Source of the DNA: Panopea generosa
Lineage: Eukaryota > Mollusca > Bivalvia > Adapedonta > Hiatellidae
Reading direction: 5' to 3'
NCBI GenBank assembly: GCA_029582155.1
Contig: CM055899.1
Coordinates: 69,895,719-69,959,718, forward strand
DNA length: 64,000 nucleotides
The translations under genes were made by a program, and so were the position numbers. Below, one piece after another: positions 1-13,400 of the stretch. The notes beneath the pieces are model-generated. The model searched no databases, was not told where the DNA came from, and was given only the letters and a program-made list of their open reading frames with translations. Position 1 is the first letter of the stretch, and each line of letters begins with the position of its first letter.

Positions 1-636
1 CAAATGTGATAACAGTGGTTCTGTTATTTAGTGATACACATACACTGTATTACATTTAATGAAACATACAGCCGAGCTGCATCTAAATGTAAGAAAAAGG
101 GTTATGGAAAATTCTCGTCCTAATAATGTTACATCGTCATTCATATTAGGCCATTAACCAAACTGATATCGTATTGATACTTAAACAACAATGACGAGTT
201 AATTAGGTCGAAGTCAAGTTATCTTAATTAAAAAGATAACGAGTACAATTGGTTAAATATATATATATATTTAATCTTTATTTCAGTCTCATCTATGTAC
301 ATCGCAATAATAATAACCTTAATATCATACAGTATATATACATAGTCATTCAAATATATGAATTACAAGAGACTATTACACAATGCAAAATACAATTATT
401 TATTCACATAATAAGACTATGTGTAATGCTGCAAATCGATTTATTTAAAAAGTGTTAAGATAAACAACATTTTAAAATTCTAACAAGAACAAAAAGCACT
501 AGTGCGCAGTATAAAAAATATCTTAAAGTATCGATTATCCCCTCTGATCAGATCAGAAAAGAACTGATTTGCAGCATACACATAGGAGTTGATAAAAAGG
601 TAGCATTATACATATAAAACAAAAAATGCATTTCAG
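1..636. other. AT-rich intron sequence, no gene seen
   Basis: I see no exon, RNA gene or recognisable repeat here. It lies upstream of the first visible guanylate cyclase exon. Because that exon starts inside a codon, this stretch is the end of an intron whose 5' exon is outside the window. Confidence 0.6.
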
Positions 637-818
637 TTATATTCATATGTGTTGACGCCCAGTTGCGGAGATTCATCGTGCGTGCCTGCATATTCGGCAT
701 GTGTAACGGGGAATTCATCTTCATCTACACGACGTTGTCTAAACCGAAAGAGTCGGAATGGGCCCTTGGTGACGGAGATGATCATTATGCGAAGCTTGGA
801 TACAGATATCTTATCTGG
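637..818 (+). CDS. Guanylate cyclase exon 1 of window: ligand-binding domain
   Basis: Acceptor TTTCAG at 631-636, donor GTATGT at 819. Starts with two bases of a split codon and ends in phase 0. Visible motifs are [13 protein letters not shown] and [11 protein letters not shown], the 'DP..R..m..A..lGM.NGdYvFIy' stretch typical of ANF_receptor domains, followed by GYRYLIW. The frame is open across the whole exon, and an in-frame stop (TAG) follows just past the donor. Confidence 0.87.
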
Positions 819-3746
819 GTATGTAGATTCATGTTTCTAAGCCTCCAACGGCTTATATATATAGTTAAGTCTGATCAATACACTTTGTGTATTTGTACCG
901 TTTTCGTACATGTGTGTTAAGACACTAAGTTTACATATATCAAATTAATTGTTGTTGTTGTTGTGTAATGTTTAGCGGCACTTTCAACAATTGTTTCAGA
1001 TCTATCGCAGAGCTACTTGAGACATTATTCTAGGCGCTGCTTACCTAAGATACATGTTATGGTACCCTACAGGTCGCATTACACCGGACCGACAAATCTA
1101 GAATTATCCTCTATATCCTCAGCACTAAGCGAAGAAGATTCTAGAACCATTTTTTAAGTATTTGATATGACCCGGTCTGGATCGAATCCACGTCCTTCCG
1201 CGTGCGAGGCGGACGCACTTCTCCTATATCACTGCATTATGTACCATATTGTAAGGATGCAACGAATACAACGTCCTGAGGTTGTTAACTTTGTCCCATG
1301 CTCAACTCAAGAGTTCATGCTCACTTAAAGAAAAATGGCCACATTGAAATAGCAATAATGTAAAAAGCTGGATCTATACAATGATGCATTTCAATTCGTG
1401 GCCGAGTCGGGCGTTTTTTCTTTAATTTGTTTTTTTTCTTTATTGTTTTCATGCTAAACTTAAATTGGAATCAAACACATTTACCAGCGTTAATTTAAAC
1501 AGATTAATTCGCAAACAATTGACTGCCTCGAATTTAAAAGTATAAATGTAAATCGGAGGTATAAAGTTACTGAATTTTATACTTCAGTTATTAAAATGTG
1601 TACAATTGTTCTCTTGAGTTGAGCATAGAACAAAGTTTAATTACTTCGGAGTCAGTTGTGTGTAAATAAAGTAAAAAGTAAGGCGGTTCAGAGTTACATT
1701 GTAGCGATTAAATTAACATTTTAAGTTTCTGTCGTATGTATTTGGTCAACTGCCGCAATTGTGACGAGCTCTCTGATTGGCTGTACAAAGTATAGAGATG
1801 TTTAGGGCATATATTTTTATAGTATGCTTATTTCTTGTTGGACAAACATGTCAAATTGGCAAATGATCAAAATAAAATATAAGTTAATTATGTTTGTGTC
1901 AAATTTGAAACAATATTCTTCTCTGACAATATTCATTTTAAGAAGGAAACTGTATTGAAAGTAAAATTGGTGAAATTTAGTTTTGTTCATGATAAAAGTG
2001 GGGGTACCCGACTTCAGGGGGCAAAAGTGGTAAAAAGTGAACTTTTGACCCCAATATTGGGATATTTTAATATGAATCTAGGATAGTACTTTAATATGAT
2101 ATATGACATTTAAGTCTGGGAATGATAGAAATAGTTAAAATTAGGTCAAACATTATAATAAAATTCTATGGAAAACGCATTGGTGGTAGCCGACCTTTTA
2201 TTTTTTTTTTTATGGATATCCAGTATATTACGGCATGGCAACAATTCTGATTATAGATAACAAACACGGACTGGTACGGCAATGACGGTAAACAAAACTT
2301 AAACACATTTAATGTCGACGTTATAGAGAAAATGAGCGAGCCGCCCTGGAACAACAATTACGCGAAAATCAACAATATATCCGTAAGAGTTTATATCATA
2401 CATTATAAATACATGACAAATTTGAACATTGGCCATTTTAAGTATTATCATTTAACTCAAAGCTTGTCATGTTTAACGGCTTTTGGGTTGAAAGGACCAC
2501 ATTTATGGAAATAAAAAAAACAGTATCTCTATAGCAGTTGAAGAGTAGCGCGTGTGTTTCTGTACATTTTTACAATGTAATGCAATTATGTGCGAAACGC
2601 TAGTAGTATTCTTTTTACATGTCGTCTCTGTGTTCTTAACATAGTCACATATATAATGTTATATACAGTATAAATTCAGTTTGTTAGATTTTACTCATTT
2701 TAAGATAAAATCATGATTTTTAGAAGATCCTTACATTTAAACCAAACAACAAATTCAAATAAAAATGTCACATGATTCTTATTAGAGGTCTATTTATTAG
2801 TATAAAGATGTAATTTTCAAATTGAGGTAGCGTATCGCTATGGAACCCCTCTTTAAATTATTTAACATTTTATTTCACTTTAGGCTAGTACGTCAGCACA
2901 ATACCTTTATGATGCCATGTATTTTTACGGACTATGGTTGAATCACAGCAAAACAGTAGGAATCGACAGCAAAAATGGAAAAGCAATGATGGCATATAGC
3001 AGAGGCATTTCGTTTGATGGTTCGTAAGTTGTTCAAGAGTCTAATATAAATATTTAAACTAAATAATGTTTTTTTTACTCTGTATACAAGTTCATACATA
3101 GGCATAAAAGTGAGAATTTTGTCAAATTTTGCTATCATGGTATCAGCTTTCGAGCAATGTCTGTTTGCGTACACTAATTCTATCAAACGTTATTTCATAC
3201 CTATGCAGTGTGGCCTGGTCTGTCTGGCCTTGTGCATAATTTCAACATAATGTCAACATCATGAGCAAATATGTATGTTAACAAGATATTGGAACATATG
3301 TGTACAGCATACGCGTATTTAGACAACGATATTAAAACATGATAGAAAAACATTACTATTAAATAAATATTCTCACAAGTGACGTTATATATTGATGTTA
3401 ACAGATATTAATTAATAAATATGAAAAGGTAGAAAATATTGATATTGCATTTATAACGGTAACTGATAATTTAATTTTTGAACCGCACATTTTTTTTAAA
3501 AATAAAAATGCATTTTAGATTATTTGGATCCATTCAAAAATGTGATAAACCTACACACAAATATCTTTATTGTTGCAGGTATATCTGGACCTTGCGATAT
3601 AGGTGATAACGGGGACAGGATTCCATACTTTTGGTTTTATGAATTTCTAGGCCCTGAAGCTAAAGCGATTATAGTCGCAATAGCTAAAACAAAAGAAAAG
3701 GTAACAGTTACTATTATTTGTAATGAAACTAACACAACGACAGCTT

Positions 3747-3781
<35 letters not shown>

Positions 3782-6700
3782 CAACACTTTAAGATAATAA
3801 TAAAAAAAAAACACATAGAATGGAATCGTCATATAGCAAGCATATAAAAAAGTATATTTGTGACAATTACTGATATATAATGATATATAATATGAAATAG
3901 TCAGTGTTAAAACTCAAAATTCGGATTTTAATCCTTATATTTACATTATTTTAGATAAATCTTTTATGTGATTTTGATATTTAAAATCAAATTATATGCA
4001 TTAAACTGCAAAGACATTGTCATGAATGTAACAGCGACGTTGTCAACATACCAAATAAGTGCATACATTTGTATGGCAACTTACGGTAAACGTCACGTAA
4101 TCTTAACAGCAAGGTTACGTCTTACCTGCAAAATAAATGTTGCACACAATGAAATGCAAACTGGTCATTTTTGCCCCCAAAAAATACATTTTTTTCCATT
4201 GGGAAAGGAAATGCAGTTTTTCTATATAGTTCATTAGGCCGATTTCTGTAAAAATGTAAATATTCATGTTTGCAAATAAATCAATCTATAGACAAAAATA
4301 TTAAAATACAGACAAACACAACTGAAAACAGGAAAGCTTCCGTGGAGTAGTCGCATAATTGTGGTTATAAATTATCATTGTTTCTTCTCATTTAAAAATA
4401 ATTTTATCCTTATTTCATATGCTCATTTTTAATTCATATGGTATAATTAATGAATATTGAACATTTTGAAAGCATTGTCATGTTTGAAACGTGAATTTAG
4501 AAAATATTGCTACGTGGAAATTGAAATATGAATACATGGTTTCGAAAGTCTACTTTCACTTTGTCGACAGATAACATATTGAACAGAAATACACTATCTC
4601 TTGAATAAATCATGACCCCTACTTTTCTCATAATATTTTTGTTGTGCAGAGGTTGACAAGCTATTAAAAGTAAGTTTCACATCTATCATTTGGGTCTCTC
4701 TATGAATGACAATCGTGCAAACTTTATTTACTATAGAATAAAGAAATTTTGTTACTATTTTAACTTCTTTTTTACATTTTTAACTTTTTAATGTTTAGTG
4801 AGAAGTTGATTTTATCAAGTGCCCGTTTAAATCAAGTGCTCGTTTGTTCGCAAAATTATATACAGGTAAATGGGTTTTCTGTTAGTCATTTGTGTTGGCA
4901 AGCAAAGTATAACTGAAGAAAAGATAGGATTGAAACATGTCTGACCTGTTTGGGTCGGTCTTTCTCTTGAATAGGCATGAAATTATTTGAATATTTGATG
5001 TTTTATCTCCGTGTAATGTAATACAATGTGACCTCTAAATCTATTTATCAATTGCAATTCTCATACAACAATGATTTGCATTCAAGTTTGCCCACCAAAA
5101 TCGTTTTTATTTGTGAAATTTCAACCTTTAACCACATTTTATTTTAAACTGTTAAATTGATGTACAGTTATTTGTTCAAACTATATAAAACATGTGCAGA
5201 TAAAAGTTTGACCGGAACTAAATATTATCGACCTAGTTTGTACAGTGCTGAAAAATGTTTACAATTGTAATATACTGAACGAAAAAGCTAACCCGTCACC
5301 TGACATTCATGTACCTGACATTTTATATTTTTTTCTCAAAAACAAAGCAATCTCCTTGACATTTAGGCTTGAACTAGAAAGAAGAATTAGGCTATGTAAG
5401 ATATCTAATGGTTTGTTAATTTCATATACAAATTTTACTAGCACTACTACATATTTTGACGACATTAGCTGTTCCGTTCGGTATGTTTCTAGGAAAGAGG
5501 TCTGACGACCCACGGTGATAAAGTGTTGTATAATAACCCTATTAACAATAGTTGCCTCATTGTGATGCGTATTTGCATAGACGTTTATCGTTATAATGCA
5601 AGTCCATATTTTAATGAGCAGATTTAATTGGACGGCTGCTTTTAATGATACTATTTCGAAATAAATATATTGATAAGATAACAATATTTGGTAAATGATG
5701 TGACATAGAGCCATATTAACAATATTAATTGGTTTTCTTGTAGTTTTTATTTGTATACGCTTAGTACTGTTTCTTCATAGGAACAATAAATTCATAACAC
5801 TATAAGAAACTACATGTGATATTACGCAATTTGCTGTCATTTATTCCAACTGAATCAAATACATTATAATTAATATGGTTCTAATTGATTATTTACATGA
5901 ATTATATGTTCATATTTTGACATTTTGGACAAGAACACTAGGCTCCATTGCCGTAGTCTCTCCTTAAATTTGGAAGCAAAAAAAGGAAAGGAATGTCAAA
6001 AGGCAGTTTTATAACCTAAACCAAGCGATAAACTTAACTCAAACTAACTTTAGTATTAATGGAACGGTGATTGTACTGTTTTGGTTTGTTGAAGAAGTAA
6101 TCAACACTTTATGAAGTGTATTTATTGTATTCGTTATACGTAAATTTTAATAAATCAAGTTAAGCACGTATAATGAAGTATAATATACGAAGTATAAATA
6201 GTAACACGTGTAGCCGTAGAACAGCGCAATTCTTGTTCTTTAAGTTCAGTAATCGTGATAAATGTAGTATCGATGTCTAGTTACGAAGTTTATAAAACTA
6301 TTAAATAATCGGAGTATTACGAATTGTTTCTAATTGAAATAAATGTAAATAATATGGTTATCAAACTTGGATTTTAGAATATATAAATGTTTTTGAAATC
6401 TTAGCAAGATTGGAAAATATCCACTTCTTAGAGACGATATAATTACATTACGGCCGAACTCTTTGACTGCCGAAATTAGAATATATTGTATGGATACTAT
6501 AGACATAACGTAGAATGTATCAAAACTGTTGTCATAGAAATTAAGACACACTGCTGATCTGTTTAATAAGCCTTAAATGCAGATATAGACTAACAATAAA
6601 AGATGCGAAACAGGTGTGCACTGTCTAAACGTCTCACATACCAATTAATTTTGTACTTAATTTTGTGTTACTTTTTACATATAGAGACATGCACTTCTGG

Positions 6701-7430
6701 AACACTTGATACATTATCAATAGTTCTAAAAGTGCCTTATTCCCATAGATGGTCCTCTGTTGGTCCAAATATGCAGAAAAAAACATGGGGTTGACCACAA
6801 TTTCGATGGTTTGATGACACCCCTTCATTTTTGACAATTCTGCCCATGTGTTGCAGTGTATCACTACGCATCTTTAAACCGTTGTAGTATCATCAAACAG
6901 TTCCTAATGTCACCCAAACTTTGCAGAAATCATTTAAATATTCCAATGTTCCCATATGCACAAAGAAATATGACATTTTATGCATTTTTAACAAACAAAA
7001 AATTGCCCAACCACTTTACACAGCTCTAATTTCTTTGGCGTAATAATATTGCTACCGTCATGTAAGGGAGGTAATTAGGACTCCATAATAAAGACAGAAA
7101 TTAGAAGATGTAATCTACTTAAGGAATTTATGAACTATTTAACTTGATAAAACTGATACATAATAATAAGCTTTTGAATTTATATACTTTCAAACTTCAA
7201 ACTTTATTTATTAAATGCTTAATATCACAAATAATGAACAGTATAAGAAAGTTCAAGGTCAGTAGTTTATTTCGGCATATGAACATACATGTTCGTCGCC
7301 TTGACATATGTATATAGGCGGCGGCAATTACAAATGTGAGAATAGCATGGTATAATCAAGTAGTATATGATATAAACCTAACATTATATATATTTGATTC
7401 ATCAAAATAAATATATTAATTAGTTAAATC

Positions 7431-7483
<53 letters not shown>

Positions 7484-10400
7484 ATACAGCACATTGATAA
7501 AGAAACGTTCTACATTTGAATTCATACCCTGGACGCAGAAAGTGAATTGACGATCACTTATCACATTTTTAACATTCATCAAATTCTTATAAATAAATTG
7601 TCTATTACATGTAAGTAATATTATCATTACGTCTCTTATTTGCTAAATAAATATATTTTGCAAGTTTACATATTACAACAGCTTGTTTTGAGGTTAACAA
7701 TGAAATGAATTTCTGTTTTGTCGGCCAACGGGAGTAAATATTTGGGAGACAATCCGTTTTAATATCTCTTTAGAAAGGTCACACAATAACAAAATGATAT
7801 TCGTCTTTCACTACATTCATCTAACAATATATAGATTTTCTATCTGATCTAACTATATTTCTATTACGACCCTCTTCAATGGCAAGTTTGTGAGCTGAAC
7901 AACGTAATCTTGTGAGTGCAATTCGGTGATTTTTGTTTTTTTAACACATGACATGTATTTTTCTAAACTAATATCAGTTTTTACATCTCTATAGGTACTT
8001 ATTTTCGGCATGTTATTCAGCAATGAATAAAAATTTGGTAGTACTGATCATACAATCGTTTAATTACTTGGACGATTTGAAGTTTGCTAATAGACATTTC
8101 ATTCCATAAATAGCTAAAACCAAGTCGATTCAATAAAGATTAAACATTTAAGGCCCAAGAACCTTTTAACAGATTTAGTTTTACCGCCAATAAAACAATG
8201 ATTCAGGATATTTGATAATTTTTTGCCAGTATTTAAGGATTCTCTCTTTACGTATAATTTCTAACGGGACTTTACCTAGTTTACCGTATATTGTAGCATA
8301 AGTAGTTTGATATATGACATTCATAATTTGTTTAAGAAGTTTTAAATAAACACTTTCCATATCTGGAGCTTTATGGAATCCCCATATTTTACACCCATAG
8401 TTTATAATTGGTAAGACCATGCTATCAAACAGTTTAAGCGTTTCACTTACACCAAGTAGAACAGCTTCAAACAATGTATTTAATGTAAACAACGCACGTA
8501 GAACTTGGTCTGATAACGTTTTTTGGGTATTATAAAACTTGCCACTTGATGACATCATAACACCTAAGAAATAAAATTTGTTTACAACCTCTAACTTTAT
8601 ATTGTCATAATATACATGTAAATCTTCTCGTCTTGTTCCTAGTTTAAGTTCCATGGCAACCATTTTGGTAGTATTTACAGTTATATTCCATTTAGAACAA
8701 TATGCATGTAGTTTATTTAACATAATCTGTAAACCATGTGAAGAATATGAAAACAAAACTGTGTCATCAGCGAATAATAACATAAAAATTTGCAGTTCAT
8801 CCAGTGAAATCAGATCGGCATTTTCATCTAATAAATGTGTTTCCATATCAATAATAAACTGTATAAATAACAGTGGAGATAGGGTTTCTCTCTGTTTAAC
8901 ACCCAAATTACTATCGAAATAGTCAGTTATGTTACCGTTAACTCTAACACATATCTTAACAGAGTTGTACATATATTTCAAAATATTCAAATATTTAGAT
9001 AACATATCATATTGCAACAGTTTAAAGCATATTCCATTGCGGTAAACCATGTCAAATGCCTTTTAAAAAAATTCTCTCATGTTGAATAATTCTATTTATC
9101 AACGACTGTTAAACAAAAATACAATCAACAGTGCTTCTTTTTTTGTCTGAAGCCAAATTGGCATTCTGTTAAAATCTTGTCTTCGACAAAATTACGTGCA
9201 CGGGTATTCAACAACTGTAAGACAATTTTAGAGAAGAGACTAGTAAGTATAATGCTCCTATAATTATCAACAATGTTAATATCCCCCTTTTTTGGAACAG
9301 TTACTATGATCCAACTATCAGGGTAAACACTATTACTATATAAATGATTAAAAAGTTTACATAATGTCGGTGCTAGAATATATTTTGAATCAATGAATAT
9401 TTCTGGAATTAAGAAATCTTCCCCAGCACTCTTCTGACGTTTCAAATTACCTGTAGCTTTGATTACTTCATCAACAGAAAACTCTCTATCTAGTTGCTCA
9501 ATACTGTAATCATCTATACGGTCTTGATATAATACATCTTCAACATTTTCGTCACAATATCCATCATTAACAGAAAAAAACACTTTAAAAATGATTGTAA
9601 AAATCGTTTGTAGACAAATTACTATTCTTTTTACACTTTTTTTTTATATTTGCGTATTAAGTTCCAAAATTTCTTGGGATTACTAGCAGCAGTTTGTAAA
9701 TCAGACTTATTTAAATATGTATATTAAGCTTTACGTTTACATTTCTATAATAACGACGTTTAAGCTTGTTTGGATTTGAAATTTGAAATAGTTCTATAAA
9801 TATAAAAAAATTTGGTCGTGTATAATAGCATTTATTAAGATAAAACCTTTTATCGTCATGAAACGATGGACATACTAAAAGATAATGAAACTCATCACCA
9901 ATATCATTACAGTTAATAGTACACTTTCGTTCATTTGTAGGCACATTTCTTCACCTGCCTACTTCTATAGGCAAGTTATGATTTCTCGTTATAAATGCAA
10001 GCAGTCGTGTACAGTTATATGAACGAGTAACTTAATGTAATAAACTTTGTTTATAATTTGGGTTTAATAAACTTATTTATATATTCGTATTAAAAGTTCT
10101 ACTTATTTTAGTATTCCAATTTTGTATGTTAATATCTTTGAGTTTTTGATAGGAAGATTTAACAAGCCATTTTCCACTTAGAAAACGCTGACTGTCCCAA
10201 ATTCCAGCATATCCAGATGAACATAGTGTACGTTTGACATTTTCTATACATTTTGATTTAACAGAATTATCTAAATAAAGTTTGTATTGTAAAATATAGT
10301 TTAGATGAAAGTTTTGTTGTTGTTTCACTGTAAATATTTTGAAGAAGTCTTGTCCAATATGCAATAATTCTGTTGTTAATATCAACAGATAGTTGTATGG

Positions 10401-13400
10401 CTCCAACTTCACCATAAATTATATACAATGGGGTAGATTTTTTAAATGGAAAATATATTTATAAAATTTTTTGTTGGATTCTTTCTAGAACATCTAGGTT
10501 TCCCAAGCCCTATATTTCACAGCCATATAAAAGTATCAGTTTAACTGTTTTTTCAAAGAGATCAATTGGTATATCATATGGAATTGAAAATATTTTTTTT
10601 CTTTTTCAGTAAGCTAAACATTGCTTTAATAGCTTGTTCTGCAATGTTTTTCTTTGTTTTAATGAATGAACCAGTTTTTGTAAAGAAGATACCCAGATAT
10701 TTATATTCATTTACTATTTCTAGAATTGTATCTCCAATTTGTAACAATTTATATTGTAAATGATTTCCTTTACTGAATATTATGATTTTTGTTTTACTGA
10801 CATTTATATTAAGCTTCCCAATGTCACAATAAGTTTTGAAATTATCAAGAGCAGTCTGTCACTGTTGTCGCTGAAAATTACTGTGTCATTGGCGTAAAGA
10901 AGAATGAATAGTTTAAGAAAAATACGTGCACCCTTTAATTCCGTTTGTCTAGAAATACCATTTACACCTCTGGTACTCAAATATTCTTCAAGATAATTTA
11001 AAAATATGCTAAATAAGAAATGAGAGAGGTTTCACCCTGACTAACTCCTACCAAACATTCAAAATATGGAGAAGTTCCCTCATTTGTAATATTTTTTTGT
11101 TTTTTTTATTTTATATTGTCATATAAGTTATATATTATGTTGAAACATTTTCCGTTGATGTTTGAATTCAAAAACCTGTTTAAAGTCGACAAAGCAACAT
11201 AATAATTTCTTTTATCTGAATGCACTATGTCTTTTAAACTTTTAAAAAAGATAAATTGTCTGTCGTAGAAAAATTCTTTCGAAACCTAGCATGTGTTTCT
11301 CGTATAAGATTTTGGGTATCAGCATACTTATTTAGTAGTGAATTTAAAATGGACGTAAAAAGTTTACCGAAACAGTTTATTAAAGAGAAAGGTATTTAGT
11401 TTTCGGGAAGTTTTGGATCCTCTTTGTTTTTAGTTAAATTAATCCAATTGTCCAGATTTGTGGGATTATTCCTTTATTAAAAATAACATTAAAAATCTTA
11501 AGATATATTGGTAAAAGTACGTGAATGGATGACTTGATCTGTTCATTAACGATGTTATCAATACCAGGTGATTTGTTGCTTTTTAGAGTCCTGACAGCCG
11601 TTAGTATTTCAGATTCTGAATCTAGCCGTTAATATCATCGTAAATAATATCATTGGTAGCGTTAGAATAATGTTCATCTGTAAAATTAGCATTTACATAA
11701 GCGTCATCATCATTAACATTTTTAAATAATGCTTTTAAAAAGTCATACAAATCTCTTATAAAGGCACTTACTTCTGGGTTTTTTATTATTTGAGTAAATG
11801 ATTTTCCAGTATTCTTTGGGATTAGCATTTTTTCAAGGTTTTAGTTTAATTGTTCTATTATTATCATATTTTCCATACGATTTGCGTAAAGAGGTTTTAT
11901 ATTCTTAACTAAATTCCTTTAATAATTTTTTAAAATGTTGTGTTTTGAATTTATTATAAGCCCTTTTAGTTTTATAGTTAGTATTTCCCAACCTCTGGCA
12001 AGATGTATCAAACCATGTTTTTTTATATGCACTGCGTTTGTTATGGTCCCTATGTTGCACCATACCAAAAGTATTTTTTGAATAATTTTTCAAATAGAAA
12101 ACATACATCTGTAACAATATTGTCTATCTTATTCTTACTACAACTATTTAATGATGTAATTTCATCTAAAAAAAATTCAATTTCGTCAATTTTGTTTCAA
12201 TCCAAATTTTCTACAAATGCCTGCGATTGTTCTGCATCCCATAATTTCGTTTTCGCGAATTAATTTTCGTCACATTATTTTTTTACGTACTAAGCTAAAC
12301 TTAGTCTTAATAGAGATGGATTATTGGCGATGAACGTCAGAAAACAGGTGACAATATTCATCAACTTTGAAATCATAAAGATTACAAAATACATATGATG
12401 CAGAAATAATATAATCTATTGTACTAGTTTCTTTACATGTTAGTTGTGGGTAATTAAAATCGGATCCAACTCTTCCATTTAATAAAAACAAATTGTTGTT
12501 TCTACAAATGTGTTAACAGTAGTGTCACGACCTTTTTCTAATTAATGGAATATTGTACAATTCAAAACGATTTAACCCTTTACTCCATAAAAATGCGTTT
12601 TCCCGCACCAATCACAGAAGGCCTTTGAAACGGTGCAGGAAGAGTTCAGATTGCTCGTGACTAGCAATCTGAACACTTCCTGCACTGTTTTCCACTTTGT
12701 CAGTCAATATAAACAGTATTCGCCCAATAATTCAAAAGCCTTCTATATTAGGTGTCCAAAGGCGACTATATGAAGTATAGGGTCAATATATCATTATCTT
12801 CATTTAGAATATCTAAATCGTATGTATTCGATATGACATCATCTAGATGTACATAATCAGGTTAATTTCAACATCGGGAGTTACAGTCATCAAATATTAA
12901 GATATGATTACTACCAGATACCTATATATTCATTGTGTAACTCAAAGAAGGGGTCTTCATGTGCATATTTTGATCCGTGTAGGTGGATATACTTATTCCA
13001 CATTTAAGGTCTTCATTTGAAGAATATCAATAATTTCGATATCGAAATAATTTCTGTCTTTTATATATATGTACAACAAAACCTGAAACAGAAATATCGT
13101 CGGATTCATCCGTTTAAGTTTCCTGCAATCCAACTATATGATATTTACTAATGTACGAAACAAAATCAGGGCTTTTAAGTTTTTAGGCTTAGCCACACAT
13201 ATTTAAAGACAACTATTTAATGTCATGTTAATTGCTATTATAACTATGTATATGGTCAAAAGCCAGCATGGATTAAAGTCTTTATCGCTATTTAAAGTAC
13301 AATAGCCGTCTCCCGCGCATCGCTAATCCTGCTCGCCATTCGTTGAAGTGACGATTGCTGCAGCCGCCGGAGGGGCGTCTGATTTCTGATCGGTGGTTGT

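Larger units (their letters stand above)
7187..9715 (-). mobile_element. 5'-truncated non-LTR retrotransposon (LINE B)
   Basis: Runs on the minus strand from about 9715, inside the segment before the reverse transcriptase, to a 3' end near 7187. The 3' end shows AATAAAG and a tandem TTTGAAG-type tail. The reverse-transcriptase and C-terminal regions are recognisable but broken, so it is dead. Its 3' UTR holds a (GT)n run at 7433-7481. It directly abuts the 3' coding end of LINE A at about 9716. Confidence 0.8.

Noticed and set aside
3524..3580. Upstream extension of exon 4
   Set aside because: The frame is open, but the acceptor at 3578 and homology start precisely at 3579.
5307..5714. 135-codon minus-strand ORF as a gene
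   Set aside because: No family motif, AT-rich, and in an intron without other support.
7424..7627. 67-codon minus-strand ORF ending in a His-Thr run
   Set aside because: The run is the translated (GT)n microsatellite in the LINE 3' region.
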